This document shows positions 49,201-61,200 of a DNA stretch of 64,000 nt, one piece after another (position 1 is the stretch's first letter; the number at the start of each line of letters is the position of its first letter). The notes under the pieces are model-generated. The model saw nothing but the letters and a program-made list of their open reading frames with translations, was not told the origin of the DNA and did not search any database. The stretch covers positions 14,332,326 to 14,396,325 of the forward strand of contig CM072156.1 of assembly GCA_036850595.1 (NCBI GenBank). Reading direction: 5' to 3'. A program made the position numbers and the translations under genes. The stretch comes from Rhyacichthys aspro. Lineage: Eukaryota; Chordata; Actinopteri; Gobiiformes; Rhyacichthyidae.

Positions 49201-51429
49201 GTGTGGATGAACTCATGATGGAAGGGGGTAAGAAGGGGAGCAAAAATGGAGATAAAGAAAAGGAGGGAAACGGGGTTCAGGGCGGAGGGATAAGAATAGC
49301 AGATGCATCATTAGAAAAGTGATAAGTGTTCAGCAATTTCGAAGCACATTCACAAGTGTAGGCAGAAGGTGATAATATAGGAGCGACTGGTTGCTGCTTT
49401 ATGGCTGGCAGAAACAACAAACAGCCAACTAATCGTTTTAATAAACAAAACCCCGTCGGGATTTCCCATGAGGCTAAGGGGCCTCAGCTGGAATGTTCAC
49501 AGGGGCCAGCTGTTGTGCATTACACATAGCAGCCGCCCGGAAGCCTGGGCCTATGTCTTGCACGGACCAGAGTATTCTTCTAAGCACCAGAGGACAGTGT
49601 GAGCAAACCAGAGGTTCGATAAGAGCAGGATCCCAGGTGTAGGCCACCACGGGTTGGTTAGGATGGTGTGTGCAGCCTCGGAGCTGACTCAGGAATAACA
49701 GGAATATCAATGCAGCTTCTCACATTCCACATCTGGAGCTAATGTCATGAGCTACAACAAAAAAGTGCGAGTGCTTGAGCAACCTTTGGGAAAATAAAGA
49801 TCGCAGACATGAGGTTTCCTGGGATAGTAAAGAAAATGGCGGATTCGAAGCCAATCACAAAGTCATGAAAAGTAAATGATTGAAAGGTCTTCTCAATGTT
49901 TTATTAACTCTACTGTCATCGAAGCCTGTGTTTTCATCAATGTGTTCCCCAGATGTTTATTCTGCTGTTATTAAAAGAGACATATAAGGCCCTATAAATG
50001 GTACGGAGGCTGCTTTTGGTTCTTTGGGGGCATAAATCTCCTGACTTTACCTCATCTGCTTGATCCTGAGGGCCATTTCTCAAAGGCCAACATGTTGAAG
50101 CACTGTTATAGTGACACAGTGTGGGAACAAGCAAAATCTGCGCAGCCGCAAACAAAGTCATGACAAAACTGAATTCCAAGACGTGTTTGAAAACACCACC
50201 CAGAAAAAAATGTGTCACTGAAAGAAAGTCTATTTATCATAGCGGCTAATGTCATCTATGTCGTCTGAGCACAAATAGAAGATTATAGAAGAATATATGT
50301 ATTCTTTATTCTATATATAGAAGAATTTTATAGTCCAGTTTATGCCAGATGGTTTTAGAGGTCAGTTTTTATTGCCAGAAGCGTGTCAAGGACAGCGGCT
50401 GAAAATAAAAACAAGTAAATGCTTTTTAATTCTATTTTTAAAAGGCAGAAAGTCAGCTGTACGCAGAGAGAGGAGCATTGGCGGGACAAAGGCTGAGTGA
50501 AATTTAAAGTGACAGAGTTGTGTCAAAGAGGCAGGGCCCAGATGACGGCTGCAGCAGGCCTGCCCTCTCGCTGATCTTCTTCTAATGCATTACAGAGAAG
50601 AGACACACAGGCCTGCTTCACAGTTAAACTAGATCAAGATGTAAACTTCTGACCTAACAAGTCTTATTACTGCAACAAGTCCTCAGTACAGTTAAAATTT
50701 AGGCCATGAGGTCAAAGTGACGCACGGCTGACAGTGTGGGCCTTGTGGGAATGCTGGAGCTCCACACAGGGCTGTATACTGTGGTGTTGTTTAATGTATA
50801 TCCAAACAAGATGCAGATAAAAATAGGCTTTTCTGTCTTTGCCTGTGAAAAGGCTGCTTCTTTTTGCCATAAAAGTAATTTGCATTTAGAAACTACTGAC
50901 TATTGTAGCAGTACTTTAAAACAAACAGAAGTTAAAGGATACAGTATGATTATTACTATTACCACATATATAAAAAACAACAATTCCTAATGTTTGATTT
51001 AAATTTACAACCAGAAAAGTAGACTGTGAGAAGCTATAGGATCTATTGCACTGAGGTCCCTTTTTTTTGTGAGCTTTAATGCTGTTTATTCACAAGTATC
51101 AAACTGAAATAAGGAGGAAAGTTTCAACGTTTGTAGTTTCCATACTTTGACTTGATGGGGCAGAGTATAGTCCACTGTTTTACTTACAGAGTGATGGTCC
51201 TGTTGGGCAGCAGGCTGGCGTCCGGAGGTTCAGACAGGTCCTCTTTGCTGCAGCTCACCCTTCTGCCCACCGTCTGGACGCCGTGGCCTTTGGAGCGCTC
51301 GTCCGTACAGCTGCAGCCGCCGGTGGACGCGATGGGCCCGGGACAGACGACAGACAGCGAGAGGCCTGGCTCCAAGGGGAACGCGAACAGGAGCAGCATC
51401 AGCACCAGACGCGCGGGGATGCCACACAT
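22808..51429 (-). CDS. adgra2: Adhesion G protein-coupled receptor A2 (GPR124/TEM5), Wnt7-Reck co-receptor
   Basis: Nineteen coding exons on the - strand: 51429-51188, 39015-38944, 29900-29829, 28844-28773, 28661-28590, 28367-28204, 28019-27806, 27688-27524, 27437-27239, 27133-26984, 26889-26728, 26622-26422, 26325-26136, 26007-25799, 25566-25439, 25356-25233, 25148-25000, 24457-24368, 24215-22808. They join in phase to 4083 bases, 1360 aa (human 1338 aa). Domains: signal peptide (1-26); four LRRs, each a 72-base exon, at about 81-177; LRR C-cap with CDCGLRW; Ig domain 232-357 (FHC and WEC cysteines); hormone-receptor domain 358-424; GAIN/GPS to about 735; 7TM about 740-1010; then a long Ser-rich tail ending ETTV, a PDZ ligand for DLG/MAGI-type proteins. 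With Reck it presents Wnt7a/b to Frizzled for brain angiogenesis and dorsal root ganglion neurogenesis (zebrafish ouchless). Phrases such as RPMLRFYLIAGG and TGLWKSETTV-like KSGLWKSETTV match human. The ATG at 51429 gives a clean signal peptide; two in-frame ATGs about 17 codons upstream would not. Confidence 0.97.
33333..33475. repeat. Homopolymer G/C/T tract, probable degraded consensus
   Basis: About 140 bases made of long G runs, C runs and a T run with few other bases, so that even AAACCC and CCAAAAAAGAG occur only as islands between homopolymers. It translates to poly-Gly/poly-Pro frames on both strands. Sequence just to the right (33480-33620) is ordinary GTGTGAATG-type low-complexity DNA. 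The tract looks more like failed base calling or gap filling over a G-rich repeat than real sequence. Confidence 0.7.
35667..35925. repeat. AAT/AAG microsatellite followed by homopolymer block
   Basis: (AAT)n runs from about 35680 to 35732, then (AAG)n to 35754, a short A run, (ATT)n, and a T run of about 50 bases with a GGG interruption, followed by a run of about 13 G and then A runs. The microsatellite portion is credible; the mixed homopolymers after 35790 resemble assembly or sequencing error. All reading frames here are artefacts. Confidence 0.75.
40435..40473. repeat. Perfect 15-bp inverted repeat with 9-base loop
   Basis: TGCAGTGTGGATTTG at 40435-40449 and its exact reverse complement at 40459-40473 are separated by the loop CCATGTTCA. 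Pairing stops on both sides. The stem is too short for a standard microRNA precursor. It may be a mobile-element end or a cruciform-forming regulatory site. Confidence 0.8.
40549..40620 (-). mobile_element. Possible tRNA-derived SINE remnant
   Basis: On the - strand a B-box-like GGTTCAAAACC lies at 40559-40549, and an A-box-like TAGTTAGAGG lies about 50 bases upstream at 40620-40611. The spacing resembles a tRNA with a long variable arm. The T-stem pairs poorly, no full cloverleaf forms, and I see no tail or target-site duplication. At best this is a decayed SINE head; chance similarity is possible. Confidence 0.25.
46207..46289. repeat. Poly(A) run followed by (AT)n microsatellite
   Basis: An A run of about 17 bases leads into roughly 33 uninterrupted AT units. 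It is self-complementary and likely polymorphic, and it produces alternating Ile/Tyr frames on both strands that are not genes. Confidence 0.95.
48083..48312 (-). other. Unexplained open segment in adgra2 intron 1
   Basis: On the - strand a good acceptor-like sequence (TGTGTTTTAACAG, ending at 48313) opens an open stretch of about 75 codons with balanced base composition, unlike the AT-rich surroundings. The frame includes phrases such as ASSIEWAQIHQG and DMTVVPNIVSLEPRN. I recognise no family and find no clear donor or poly(A) signal. It could be a terminal exon of an alternative transcript, an old exon, or a conserved non-coding element. Confidence 0.2.
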
Positions 51430-51985
51430 TGTCCTCGGGCTGGATGTCACCTCAGCTGCACCCCCGCCCCCGGTCATCATCCCATATCTCCAGCCTGAGC
51501 GCTACTTACACAGGACCGTTATGACACGCCGGCCACGCACTTCTCACCAAGTTAGTAAATCCAAAAGACGCGTGCGTAAAAGTTGGAACAAATTCACATC
51601 CAGATCACTTTCTGGTTTGTTTTTTCGTTAAAAGAGACTCCAGCGTCTCACATCCACACTGTCTTCTGTAGAGCTCAAAACTTCTGTCAGTTGTACCGCA
51701 AACTCTTCACAGAGTCTTCATTGTTTCCGCTCGATGTGTGCGCCTCCCAAATGGAACCAGTTCGAGCAAAAAACAGAACAAAAAAAAGCCCAAGCTTTTC
51801 TCACACAGCGATTTAACAATTCGTCCCAAAGTAGAGGTTTTTTACTTTCCTTCTGCCTCTGTCACACTCCTGTTCTCTCTGTAACTTCAGCCCAAGTGCG
51901 ACCATTCCCTCTGTGTGTGCGCGCTCTGGTCCCTGGGTCCTAGCGCATCCATCTAACGGACACAGGACGGGTCACGTGATCAGCG
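51430..51985 (-). promoter_or_regulatory. adgra2 5' UTR and promoter region
   Basis: The 550 bases upstream of the adgra2 ATG (higher coordinates) are GC-richer than the flanks and carry CpGs. A palindromic TCACGTGA E-box lies at 51972-51979, within GTCACGTGATC, a form bound by USF or MITF/TFE factors. No clear TATA box is seen. The start site is inferred to lie between about 51600 and 51950. Confidence 0.45.
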
Positions 51986-54368
51986 CCAAACCCACCTCTG
52001 TCACTTTGTGCAAGTTCATAACTTTGATGTCAAAGGCTCGATTGTGTTAGGTCTCTAGAGAGAGCCTGTAGTAAGATGAAGTAAGAATTGAAGTTTGCAG
52101 GAAAAGTGAAGTCATGAATGAAACGCTATACATAGTGTATATTCTAAAAACACTGGATCAAACACATTCATTGAATCAGCAGGAGGGAAAACATTTTTAC
52201 ACATAGCTTTGCTCTAAGCCAGAAATAAATATATACCAAAAAAAAAAAAAATATATATATATACACCAGCGGACACATTATAGACTCATTTATATGTATT
52301 ATATATTATAGAAAAATTTTACTGTGTGAATGTAACTAGTCCATAAGACAAGGATTTTTCTCTGATTGATCTAACATTGGGTGCATGTGAAAAAATATCT
52401 CAAATATTTGTTAGTTTAGTGATATATTATATATCAAATATCTTAAAACTTTAAATAAAACAAAAACATGGGAGAAGCAGAAGATACTAACAGGAACAAG
52501 TCAAAGAATGGCAAAACAATGAATGAAAATGCATATGTATGTAGAAATATTAGTCTTTTTTTTCACAGGCAAGTAATATCTTAGAATAACACTGATCATC
52601 TACATTTTGATGACGTTTGATGAGTTTTATAGCTCAACAAATTCATAAGTGATAGATTTAGTTCAAATATTCCTCTCAAAGTTCAAACCCAGACCCATGA
52701 CTTGGAGGTTTTACTTATGGGCTGTACTTTTTTAAATATTTCATATCTGCAGAGCCACACAGAATCTCAAAATACAGTATAAACTTCCTTACAGTATCCC
52801 TTTCACTTTTTTTTTTTTTTGCCAACCACCGGTTTGTGGTTGGAAAGTTCACAAAATACGGCACTCCACAGATTTGAGTTTTAAAATATTTTTTGATATC
52901 TGAGAAGCACAGGAAAGAATCAAGAGTGTGCAGCGGAGAAAGAATGTCATAATATGAGATGGTGAAGGAGAAATGCTCTTGAAAAGGGACTTTAGGCGAT
53001 TGAGCTTGACATGTATTCACAGTCATATTGAAAGTGTAGGCACCTCAGTCATGAAAGCTTTGCCTATAGTATAATGGTGCACTGTGCTCTGGCCCTCACA
53101 GTGGACCCCAGTTTGTTATTCCTGTATATGATACTGTACACTGGAGCGCGCTCAAAAAGCCTAGGATTATTGAAAAAAAACACAAGTAGTGGATGGATGC
53201 CTGCTCCGGCAATGAAACACAGAGCTGTTTATCCAAGCTGTTAAATAAGGCTTCAAGTACAACACCCCCTCCGTCGTCTCAGGCCCAAATCTTTCTCATC
53301 TGGAGAGCACAGTTTCCATTTTAAATGTCACGTCCCAAACTGCACATTAGCCTACATCAAATTGTACTTAATGGCATCCAGACAAACTTTAATGTCGTTC
53401 CAACATTTTCTCTGTGCACCCTACAGCCCTGTTGCTCCCTATAGCCAAGCAAGCAGTCTCTCCAGCTCTACCCATGATTCCACATCTGGAGCCCATTCCA
53501 GGTGGGATATTGAGAAGGGGGGAGTGCTGGAAAGGAAAGGTAGAGTTGTAAAGTGCAACTGAGATAGAGATTTGAGATTGATGGCTGTTCAGTGACTCAA
53601 ATGAAAATAAGAATAAAAGTAGGTTTGGACATGTCCAGCAGGCAGAGTGCTGGTTGTGTGAAACAGGCTTTGAGCAGCTTTTTGCCAGTTTAAATGTTTC
53701 TTACAGGAAGCAAGCAAATCAAATCAGCAAATGTGTGTGATTTTTCTGAGGAGTGTGCGACATCTAGTGGCACAACTGGTATAACACAACTGAGAGGTTA
53801 CTTTAAAAACATATTCACTGTGAGAAAAAACGTGTACTTTATTAAATTGGAAATGAGTTATTTAAATGCCCTATGTAATTATTGTATAGGGTTCCGACTG
53901 GGTTTGGACGGTCTCTGTGGTTTTGCTGCCCTCTTTTGGTGGACATAAACAGTACCTACACGTTTGAACATGTCCCGTCACGTGGGTGACACCTACAGGC
54001 ATTACAGGCATGTTCACGGTCCTGTCTTTATTTACACTTTCACTGGCACTGATAGAGGTGAGTCTGATTAGTGCCTTGTAAAATAGTTGACTAAAGATAG
54101 ACTGTAACGTCCCCGTGGATAACTGTGTGTACAGAACAAAGGTGACAGCATTTTCCCATAATTTACCCCAAACTTAGCTCCGTGTGCACATTCCTGTTGC
54201 ATTCAGTACATTTGAAGCAGCAGTGCAGCTCTCTCCAATATGCATCAGTAAAATGAGTTACACCTGTATTCAACATACTGTGTACAGCAAGGAGTGTTTT
54301 CAGATACTGTAGTAATGACAAAGTATATAACAAAAAACTCAGCTGACATCACAAGAGCTTTATGTTAT
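51986..54368. other. adgra2-pdlim2 intergenic region
   Basis: AT-rich spacer without supportable exons. It includes an A run leading into a short (AT)n at about 52239-52263 and a T run near 52809-52820. A strong CTCF-like motif lies at 53757-53770. The small open frames show no protein features. Confidence 0.5.
53757..53770 (-). promoter_or_regulatory. Strong CTCF-like motif
   Basis: GCGACATCTAGTGG matches 13 of 14 positions of the reverse complement of the CTCF core. It lies between the pdlim2 3' end and the adgra2 promoter, a natural place for an insulator. Motif evidence only. Confidence 0.45.
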
Positions 54369-54374
54369 TTTATT
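54369..54374 (-). terminator. Candidate pdlim2 poly(A) signal
   Basis: AATAAA on the - strand about 860 bases past the pdlim2 stop codon. Another AATAAA at 54577-54572 would give a 3' UTR about 200 bases shorter. Which is used cannot be told from sequence. Confidence 0.35.
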
Positions 54375-55230
54375 AAGTGCCACATTAAATGTGAAAAGTT
54401 CATCTCTGACTACTGGTTCAAATTGCTCAAGTGTACTGTGGTATCATCATAAATTCTTTTCGCACTTAATGTCTTGTGCATGTTATGCATGGTCTATAAT
54501 ATAGAATACATTTCAATTATAGTGAACAAGTCTATAGTCCCTCACAAGCAACAAGAAAAAGTTAGCATCTTTTTATTTTTTAACAACAGTTTTTTTTCTG
54601 CTTATAAGAAAGAAAAAAAAACAAAAAAACTCTGGATCTTTTGGCCTTACTCTAGCACAGAGTGCACAAACTCTTTGTGCAATCATTTGGACCCCTATTC
54701 ACTCACATCTCATGCTCACTCACAAATGCAGATGCTAAGAAGGCATGCAGAAGCTATGACAGTTCTGCATGTAAAAGCATGCATCCACACACACGCAACC
54801 CCACACATGCTCACACAGCACCGTGTACAGTACTTCTTTAAATGGCATGCAGAATAAGTAAGGTTTGGTCCCTTTTGATTAACAAAGACTTTCAAAAGGC
54901 TATATTTCAATGTGATTGATCAGAGCCTCAAACAGTTCGAGACCAGTCCTGTTGGTTTTGTCAAAGGTGTTGGCCTTTGTACCATTCAAAGTACTTGGAA
55001 CATTTGCATCAATAGAGCTAATAATAAACTAGAGACTGTGAAGACTAGGTCATATGAAATGAAGGCAAGAAAATTAATCATAATACAGCAAAAAAAAGGT
55101 GATCAGGAAAGAAAATCCACTGGCACGTCATAATCCACCTCTAGGTCCGTCCATAGGTCCTCAACTCAATTAGGATTGAACCCTCTGGCAGGGCGCAGCG
55201 CCATGTCCGATGAGGGCAGGTAAAGAGAAC

Positions 55231-58200
55231 TCATTGGCGAGGAGACTGATCCGGCCCATGGTACCTCTGATTGGCATGCTTCTCACAGTACATCACATCG
55301 TCAACCCAAAAGTGCCCTCTCATCCTGAGGTTCAACCCACAATCTGTACATGTGTAGCACTCCGGATGGCGGAAGCGGTCGTCCATGATCCGCACTGCCT
55401 GTGTACTGCAATGACATATCAGGCACAAGTCAGGCTCAGGATCTGGATTTGGCTCATTTCCATTTCAAATTAGCTGCAGAGCTTAGAGGAGCACATCATT
55501 TGTATCATTACAACAACTGCACAATGTGATTTTAGAAATGTGTGTTTTGGGTTTCATTACTCAGATACATAAAGTGTGATAAGCCAATAACAGATAAATA
55601 CAGAAATAATGAGACACTTACACAATGCTGGTGCCACATTTCTCACAGGTGTGGTATTTGTTAACTCCAGCCACTGATGTCACTGTTTGAGGTGGATTAG
55701 GAGAAAGTTTTCCTGGGAACCGCAAAGCAGCTTCTGGAATGAGACACATAAACAGAGCCGCTCAAAGTTTCTGACAGGACGGTGTCTGTCTGTTCACATA
55801 GGTTCATAAAGGTCAGTAGTTCTAATTGTGTGCTCTCTACCCTCTGTCAGCGCCCCCTGAGTGGAGCTTATTCCCATCATAGTTATGAAACATAGGGAAT
55901 GTTTCATAAGATTGATTAATTGTGCCCTGAAAGAATGCTAGCCTTATCTTGATTTATGTGCTCTCAAATCTATTAGAGCAAAATGGAGCAGGGGAAACAT
56001 GTATTTTATGGTGTGCTACTCACAGTATGCAAAGTGTAGATGAGAGGATTGAGGAACTAATCCTTTTGCTCCCATCTAATTCTTACATTGAGGGCACTTT
56101 CCATTTAATATGAAAACTGAGTGAACAATATGATGTAGATAATTTACAGCACAGTATCACTGCAAAGAAAAATGCTTGCTCTCCAGATAAACAGCAAAAG
56201 AAAGATTATTCCTAACCTTTCTCGTCAGCTTCAAGCACCTCTTGCAGCATCTTAAAAGTGTTGGATTGTCGAGGTGCTGTGCGGGACTCCTTGTTCTCCT
56301 GGATCATCTTGTACACTTCTGAGTCCCTGTCGAACTTCTGCATGGCAAATTCAGAGCTCGAACTGCTGTGGAACGGGACAAAACAGAAACATCTTACAGG
56401 AAGCATAACAAATAGCTCATTGTTTAAAGTTTGATGACATTAGGAAGACCTCTGAAACACTGGCATTTAAAAGCAAATGCGTGTCTGACTGAACACAGGA
56501 GTACTAAAGGAAGGTCAGCATGAAGCTTTCCGACTGTATATTCAGCTCAAACCACAGGAAGGTCAGTGTTCAGTCAAGAACTTGCACTGCATTAAGAAAA
56601 ACAAATGACCACAGTACAATGAGTATGTCAAGATAACTGAACTGTACATTAGCTCTGTGAATGCCTCTGTAAAGTCGTCAGTAAAGGCATGTCTAGAGAA
56701 CAGCCTTTGAACTTGATGTGTCTACAATTAGCAAATTCACAAACTAGTAAAAGTAGAGTGCTTTATTTAAAAGAGAAACTTTTCATTCCCTCATGTGTTG
56801 GGGAAGTGGTTAGGTTTTTACTGCTTCTGCTAAACCTAATGTGTGGTTGACTAGCAGAGGACGCTTGATGTGGATACAGGGACCGATCAAGTACAAGTGC
56901 TCTCGTGTCAGAGAATGTGTCTGGAGGGAACTGCTGAGTGTTTGCTGTCAGTACAAACTGGTTGGTCGGGTACGGCGCTTGGCCACAAGGTAAAAGGCAC
57001 CAGCCACACCTGATCCATCGGAGAAACAGAATGTCACAACTTAAACTGACTGAATGTCTCGCTTGTCATCAGTAGTTCAGGAAAATAACGGCGCAAATAT
57101 TTACCACAAAACCTGCACCTGTGCTGTGAAGAATCTACGGGGGGACGGGAAAGGTTTTATGTTGGGGCAGTATGCACAAAATGACAACGGATCTGAAAGC
57201 AGAGCCAGCTATTTACAGGTTTTTATTTATCTAGCTAAATGGTGCCTAGCTGTAGATGTTTTTGTTTAAGGCAAATATTCAACAGTCAGACAAACTACAC
57301 AAATATGAACAAAATGGACAAAGTCAGACACAAGAGAATATGTAACTCAGGCAAATGTTCAAACTTTTTCCTCTGCATCAATGAACATGGTTCAAATTGA
57401 AAACAGACCTCAAAAGCACTCCCTCCACCCTCAGCAATCTGTTTCCCTTTTGCTCAACACAACCATCTCTCTTGACAAGCAATCTCGAAACAAATGGAAA
57501 AGTCTAGGACAAATGGGAGGGAAACATAAGACTGAGAGTTGCAAGGAAAACGATTCATCTGAAGGAGAAGAATTCATCACAATGCACAGGAGGGACTCAA
57601 TGAAGTGTCGGTAAACTTGACAGGAACTTGTTTTCTGGGACATTGTGCTTTTAAATGTTTTCACATCGATGTCTACATCAGAGAAACAACTTAGCGGTTT
57701 CTGTGCCCAGACTGGAAACAGAGGCACAATAGAAATGATCGGGTGATAAGAGAGACTCAAACTGACAGTAGTCAAAACATTTTCACATCACAAGGCTAAA
57801 TTCCAACCCCATTTCTCAAAACAGTCTCCACACTGCACAAATGTAAGCCACACTCAGCACTATACATCCTGACCATAGCCGGACTGACAATACAAAAACT
57901 AACAAGACGTACCTCAGAGAGAAAAAAAAAGTTCTTTCCAGAGGCTTGTTTCAAACACTCTTCAATGTGTGTAAGGGGAAAATATTAGCATGCACATATG
58001 GAGAACACACATCTCTATCTACAGCAGACGAGACAGAAAAACAATAGCCCGACTGAAAGGTGTGCCCCTGGGCGCACACTCATTGGCTGGACGCCGTAAA
58101 GGGGTGGGTAAATGGGTGTCACAGACTCTCCAATTGGTTGGAAAACAGCAAGGAGAGGCTTTGTGTGCAGGCTGGGGTCTCTGGACTGGGGGCCAATTAG

Positions 58201-61200
58201 GGGGAGAAGTAAAATCGGGCTTTTTAGGGAATATGTGGTGTTTGGATATGACTATAGTTCCTGACACGTCACATCACAGGCTACAGTTTCCCAAGGGCAG
58301 ACAGGGGCCAAAGTCAACCGTCCCGCTATGTGAAAACACAGACACCAGGCTCTCCAGCAGAGAGTGGACACAAAGGAGTCTCTGAACGAGTAAAGAGTGG
58401 ACACAAAGGACTTTCTAAGAGGCTAAAATAAAGTCACATTCTTCGTGTAGTTTAAAAAAAAAAAGAAAAACACACAGTAAGTCTTAATAAATGAAAAACA
58501 TGTTCAGAGCACATGCACTGAGCGTCAAATGACCAGGTCAGGCTATCACCTCATCAGCAAACGGTTCTGCAGGTGGGAAACGCAATGTACTGTTTCCTGA
58601 ATGCTCCAGACACAATTCCAAAGTCTGGCACAAAAATGCAGTTGAAAACAGCTCAATAAACATAAAATATCAGTGAGCACAATGGTTGGACAAATCACCC
58701 ACTTTATTTGATTTTTGTGTAGGTCACAGCTTTAATACAATCCTGTTGCTAGAGGCATTTACCTGCGTCGAGGAGACATGGGTACATCGCGGTCAATAGG
58801 GCTGTGAGGCGAGTAGCGCCCAGGTGGGGTGGGGGTACGGCTGGACACAGAGTTGCTTCTGTAGTCAGGGGAGAACTCCTGTAAAACAAGAGGATAGTTT
58901 AAAAAAGACATATGGGAATTACATTACAGCCAACAGAATGCACACCAAGATCATATTTGCTGCACCGACAAGAAAAGTGTAAGGAGACCCTTTACAAGTC
59001 CAGGCCATGATGCAATGTTTCCATGAAAGACTTGCAGAAAGCTCCATGTTGAGTGCCATGGCTGGAACTCATTGCTTTTCAACTCCTCCTCAAACACGAT
59101 TGACGCAGCATGAAGTGTCCTTATTTCAGGAAACTCTAAATCTTACTGACTATACTTTATGCCAAGGTGTAATAAAAGCGATTGAAGCGATCATTTCCTT
59201 GATTTGATGCATTTCAATAAAACTAGTCACACCCAACATTCCTCTCCTGCTGTTGTCAGCGCTAATCACTCTCAACAATCAAAACAACACCAGCAGGCGT
59301 CTTGATTACCATTCACCTCAGAATCACATTGAACCCTAACCCACACCTGGCATAATAGATAATACGTAGATAAATATGCTTACCACTTAAGTTCATGTGA
59401 TCACTGTTTCAACAGGTTACAGATGAAGTAGTAAACTCTAGACTCTAAACTCACAAGACAAAAGAAGAGTGTTTGGTTAAAATTTCTACAGTTTGTGTCC
59501 AAAATTCACTTTGCCAAAACTGTACTTTGTGAAAACCTTCTGTAAGTAAGTAAACGTCCTCCATTCTGTCAATGCTAATAGTTTTGTGACAGGAGAGGGC
59601 GCTATAAACCTACTCTAAAGCTCCTGCACCAAGCAAATATGTCAGTGAGTTTTTTATTGTAGATGAAACCAAAGGGCAGACACAGTAATCAAAAAACAGT
59701 CAAAGGTTGATCCTGGATCTATTTAATCATGGCCTAGAAGTGTGTGACTGAATCACTAGTGAGAGTGACCTCAGGCACAGGTTCACACTCTGCACACCTG
59801 GTCAGAGTCTGAAGAGAACATAACTCACCTCAGACATTTTTACTGTCAGGAATCCCTGCAAACAAATTGTGCTGTCTGGCACTGAACTGTAATCCACCCA
59901 CAAAAAAGCAATCTAACAAAATAACTTTCAAAAAATGAACATAGTTATTACTTTATTTCAGGCTTGTGAAGGATCCAGGAAATTTCGAGTATGGCTCAAA
60001 TCACCCACAAACTAAATTTGGTTTAGTCACCAACTGGAATCACTGTTTTACAAGCTCCATCATTGGCATTAAATTCTCCAAAAGTCAGCACTTGTCTGAG
60101 AGTCTAGTGAGAGGTGACGCTGGAGCTCAGTGCTGAGACAGTGGCACTGATGGAGCTGAAGATTTGTGAGCCTGGTGCCAGCACCCGATTCCAATTCAGC
60201 AAGTCTTTGAACAATGTCTCTGTTCTCAATTGAGTCCAATTTTCCCTTTCTTTTTCCTTAGTGAGTGGGCAGATTAGTGGTGCATGCCAAGAAGCCTTTA
60301 CCAGAAATGATCATCGGGACGTCTCTCTGCGATTCCTCCCAGGATAAACCCAGAATAATAAGAGCAGGCTCATAAGATCATATATTCCATATCAGCGAAG
60401 AACAAAAGTAAAGACATTCATGTTCTCTCCTGCTGTGAACCAATCTCAAGGGCCTATACCTTACAGCCATACGTGCTTTAGAGCTTCTCGGACAGAGAGA
60501 GTGAAGCTGCATACTATGTACATGTAAAACCACACTAATGCAAAACAAGCCAATGTTATATAAGAGTCTGGCTACTGAATGAGAATCCTCTATGCTTTCC
60601 AAGATGTGATTTTACACTGAATATCACAACTCTGATCTATGGGTCTCAGGAGGAATGTAATGAAAACAGAGGAGAGGAAAAACAAACGCACCGAAGGTAT
60701 AAAAAAATCTGACTTCTTATTATCTTCATTGTCAGCATAGGCAGACTGCATTGCTGATTTTTAAAGTGTAACCGAGGATCCTCTAATCACTGCTGTTGTT
60801 AGCTGGTTATCAAGCCATTACACAAAGTCAGAGCTCGGTGCATGTGTACTGTACCATGGCAGTGCCAATGGAGTAAAACACCAGTTAACTAAGGGAGGGG
60901 CACATTTGAGCTAAGGGAAAGCCTATTATTTTGTCCTAGATGGGAAAGTAGTTTAGATATGGGAAAAAGCCTCTGGAGAAACTCATCAGCTAATTCTTCT
61001 TGGTTTCTGTGGCTGTCAAAAGGAGGAAACTCTGATTAAAGCTGAACTGAACTGTAATCAACTCGTACTCTAAGGCCGGGATCATTAAGGCTGTGTCATT
61101 GGTATGGGAGCCGAGTGTACAATAACATGCTAGCATTTGAACACAAGCTCTAAAATTACTTTTTATGTTGTAATCCAAATTCTCTCAAGCACACATGTCT

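Larger units (their letters stand above)
39016..51187 (-). other. adgra2 intron 1
   Basis: A 12.2-kb first intron separating the signal-peptide exon from the first LRR exon. It contains a perfect hairpin at 40435-40473, a weak tRNA-like remnant at about 40549-40620, and a long (AT)n at 46207-46289. High-complexity islands occur near 47460-47760, 48080-48312 and 50480-50620. Long first introns of developmental receptors often carry enhancers; whether these islands are conserved cannot be seen here. Confidence 0.6.

Noticed and set aside
60090..60245. Open - strand segment (about 50 codons, ELESGAGTRLTNLQ-like)
   Set aside because: No flanking splice sites in phase with pdlim2 and no recognised family; probably chance or non-coding.
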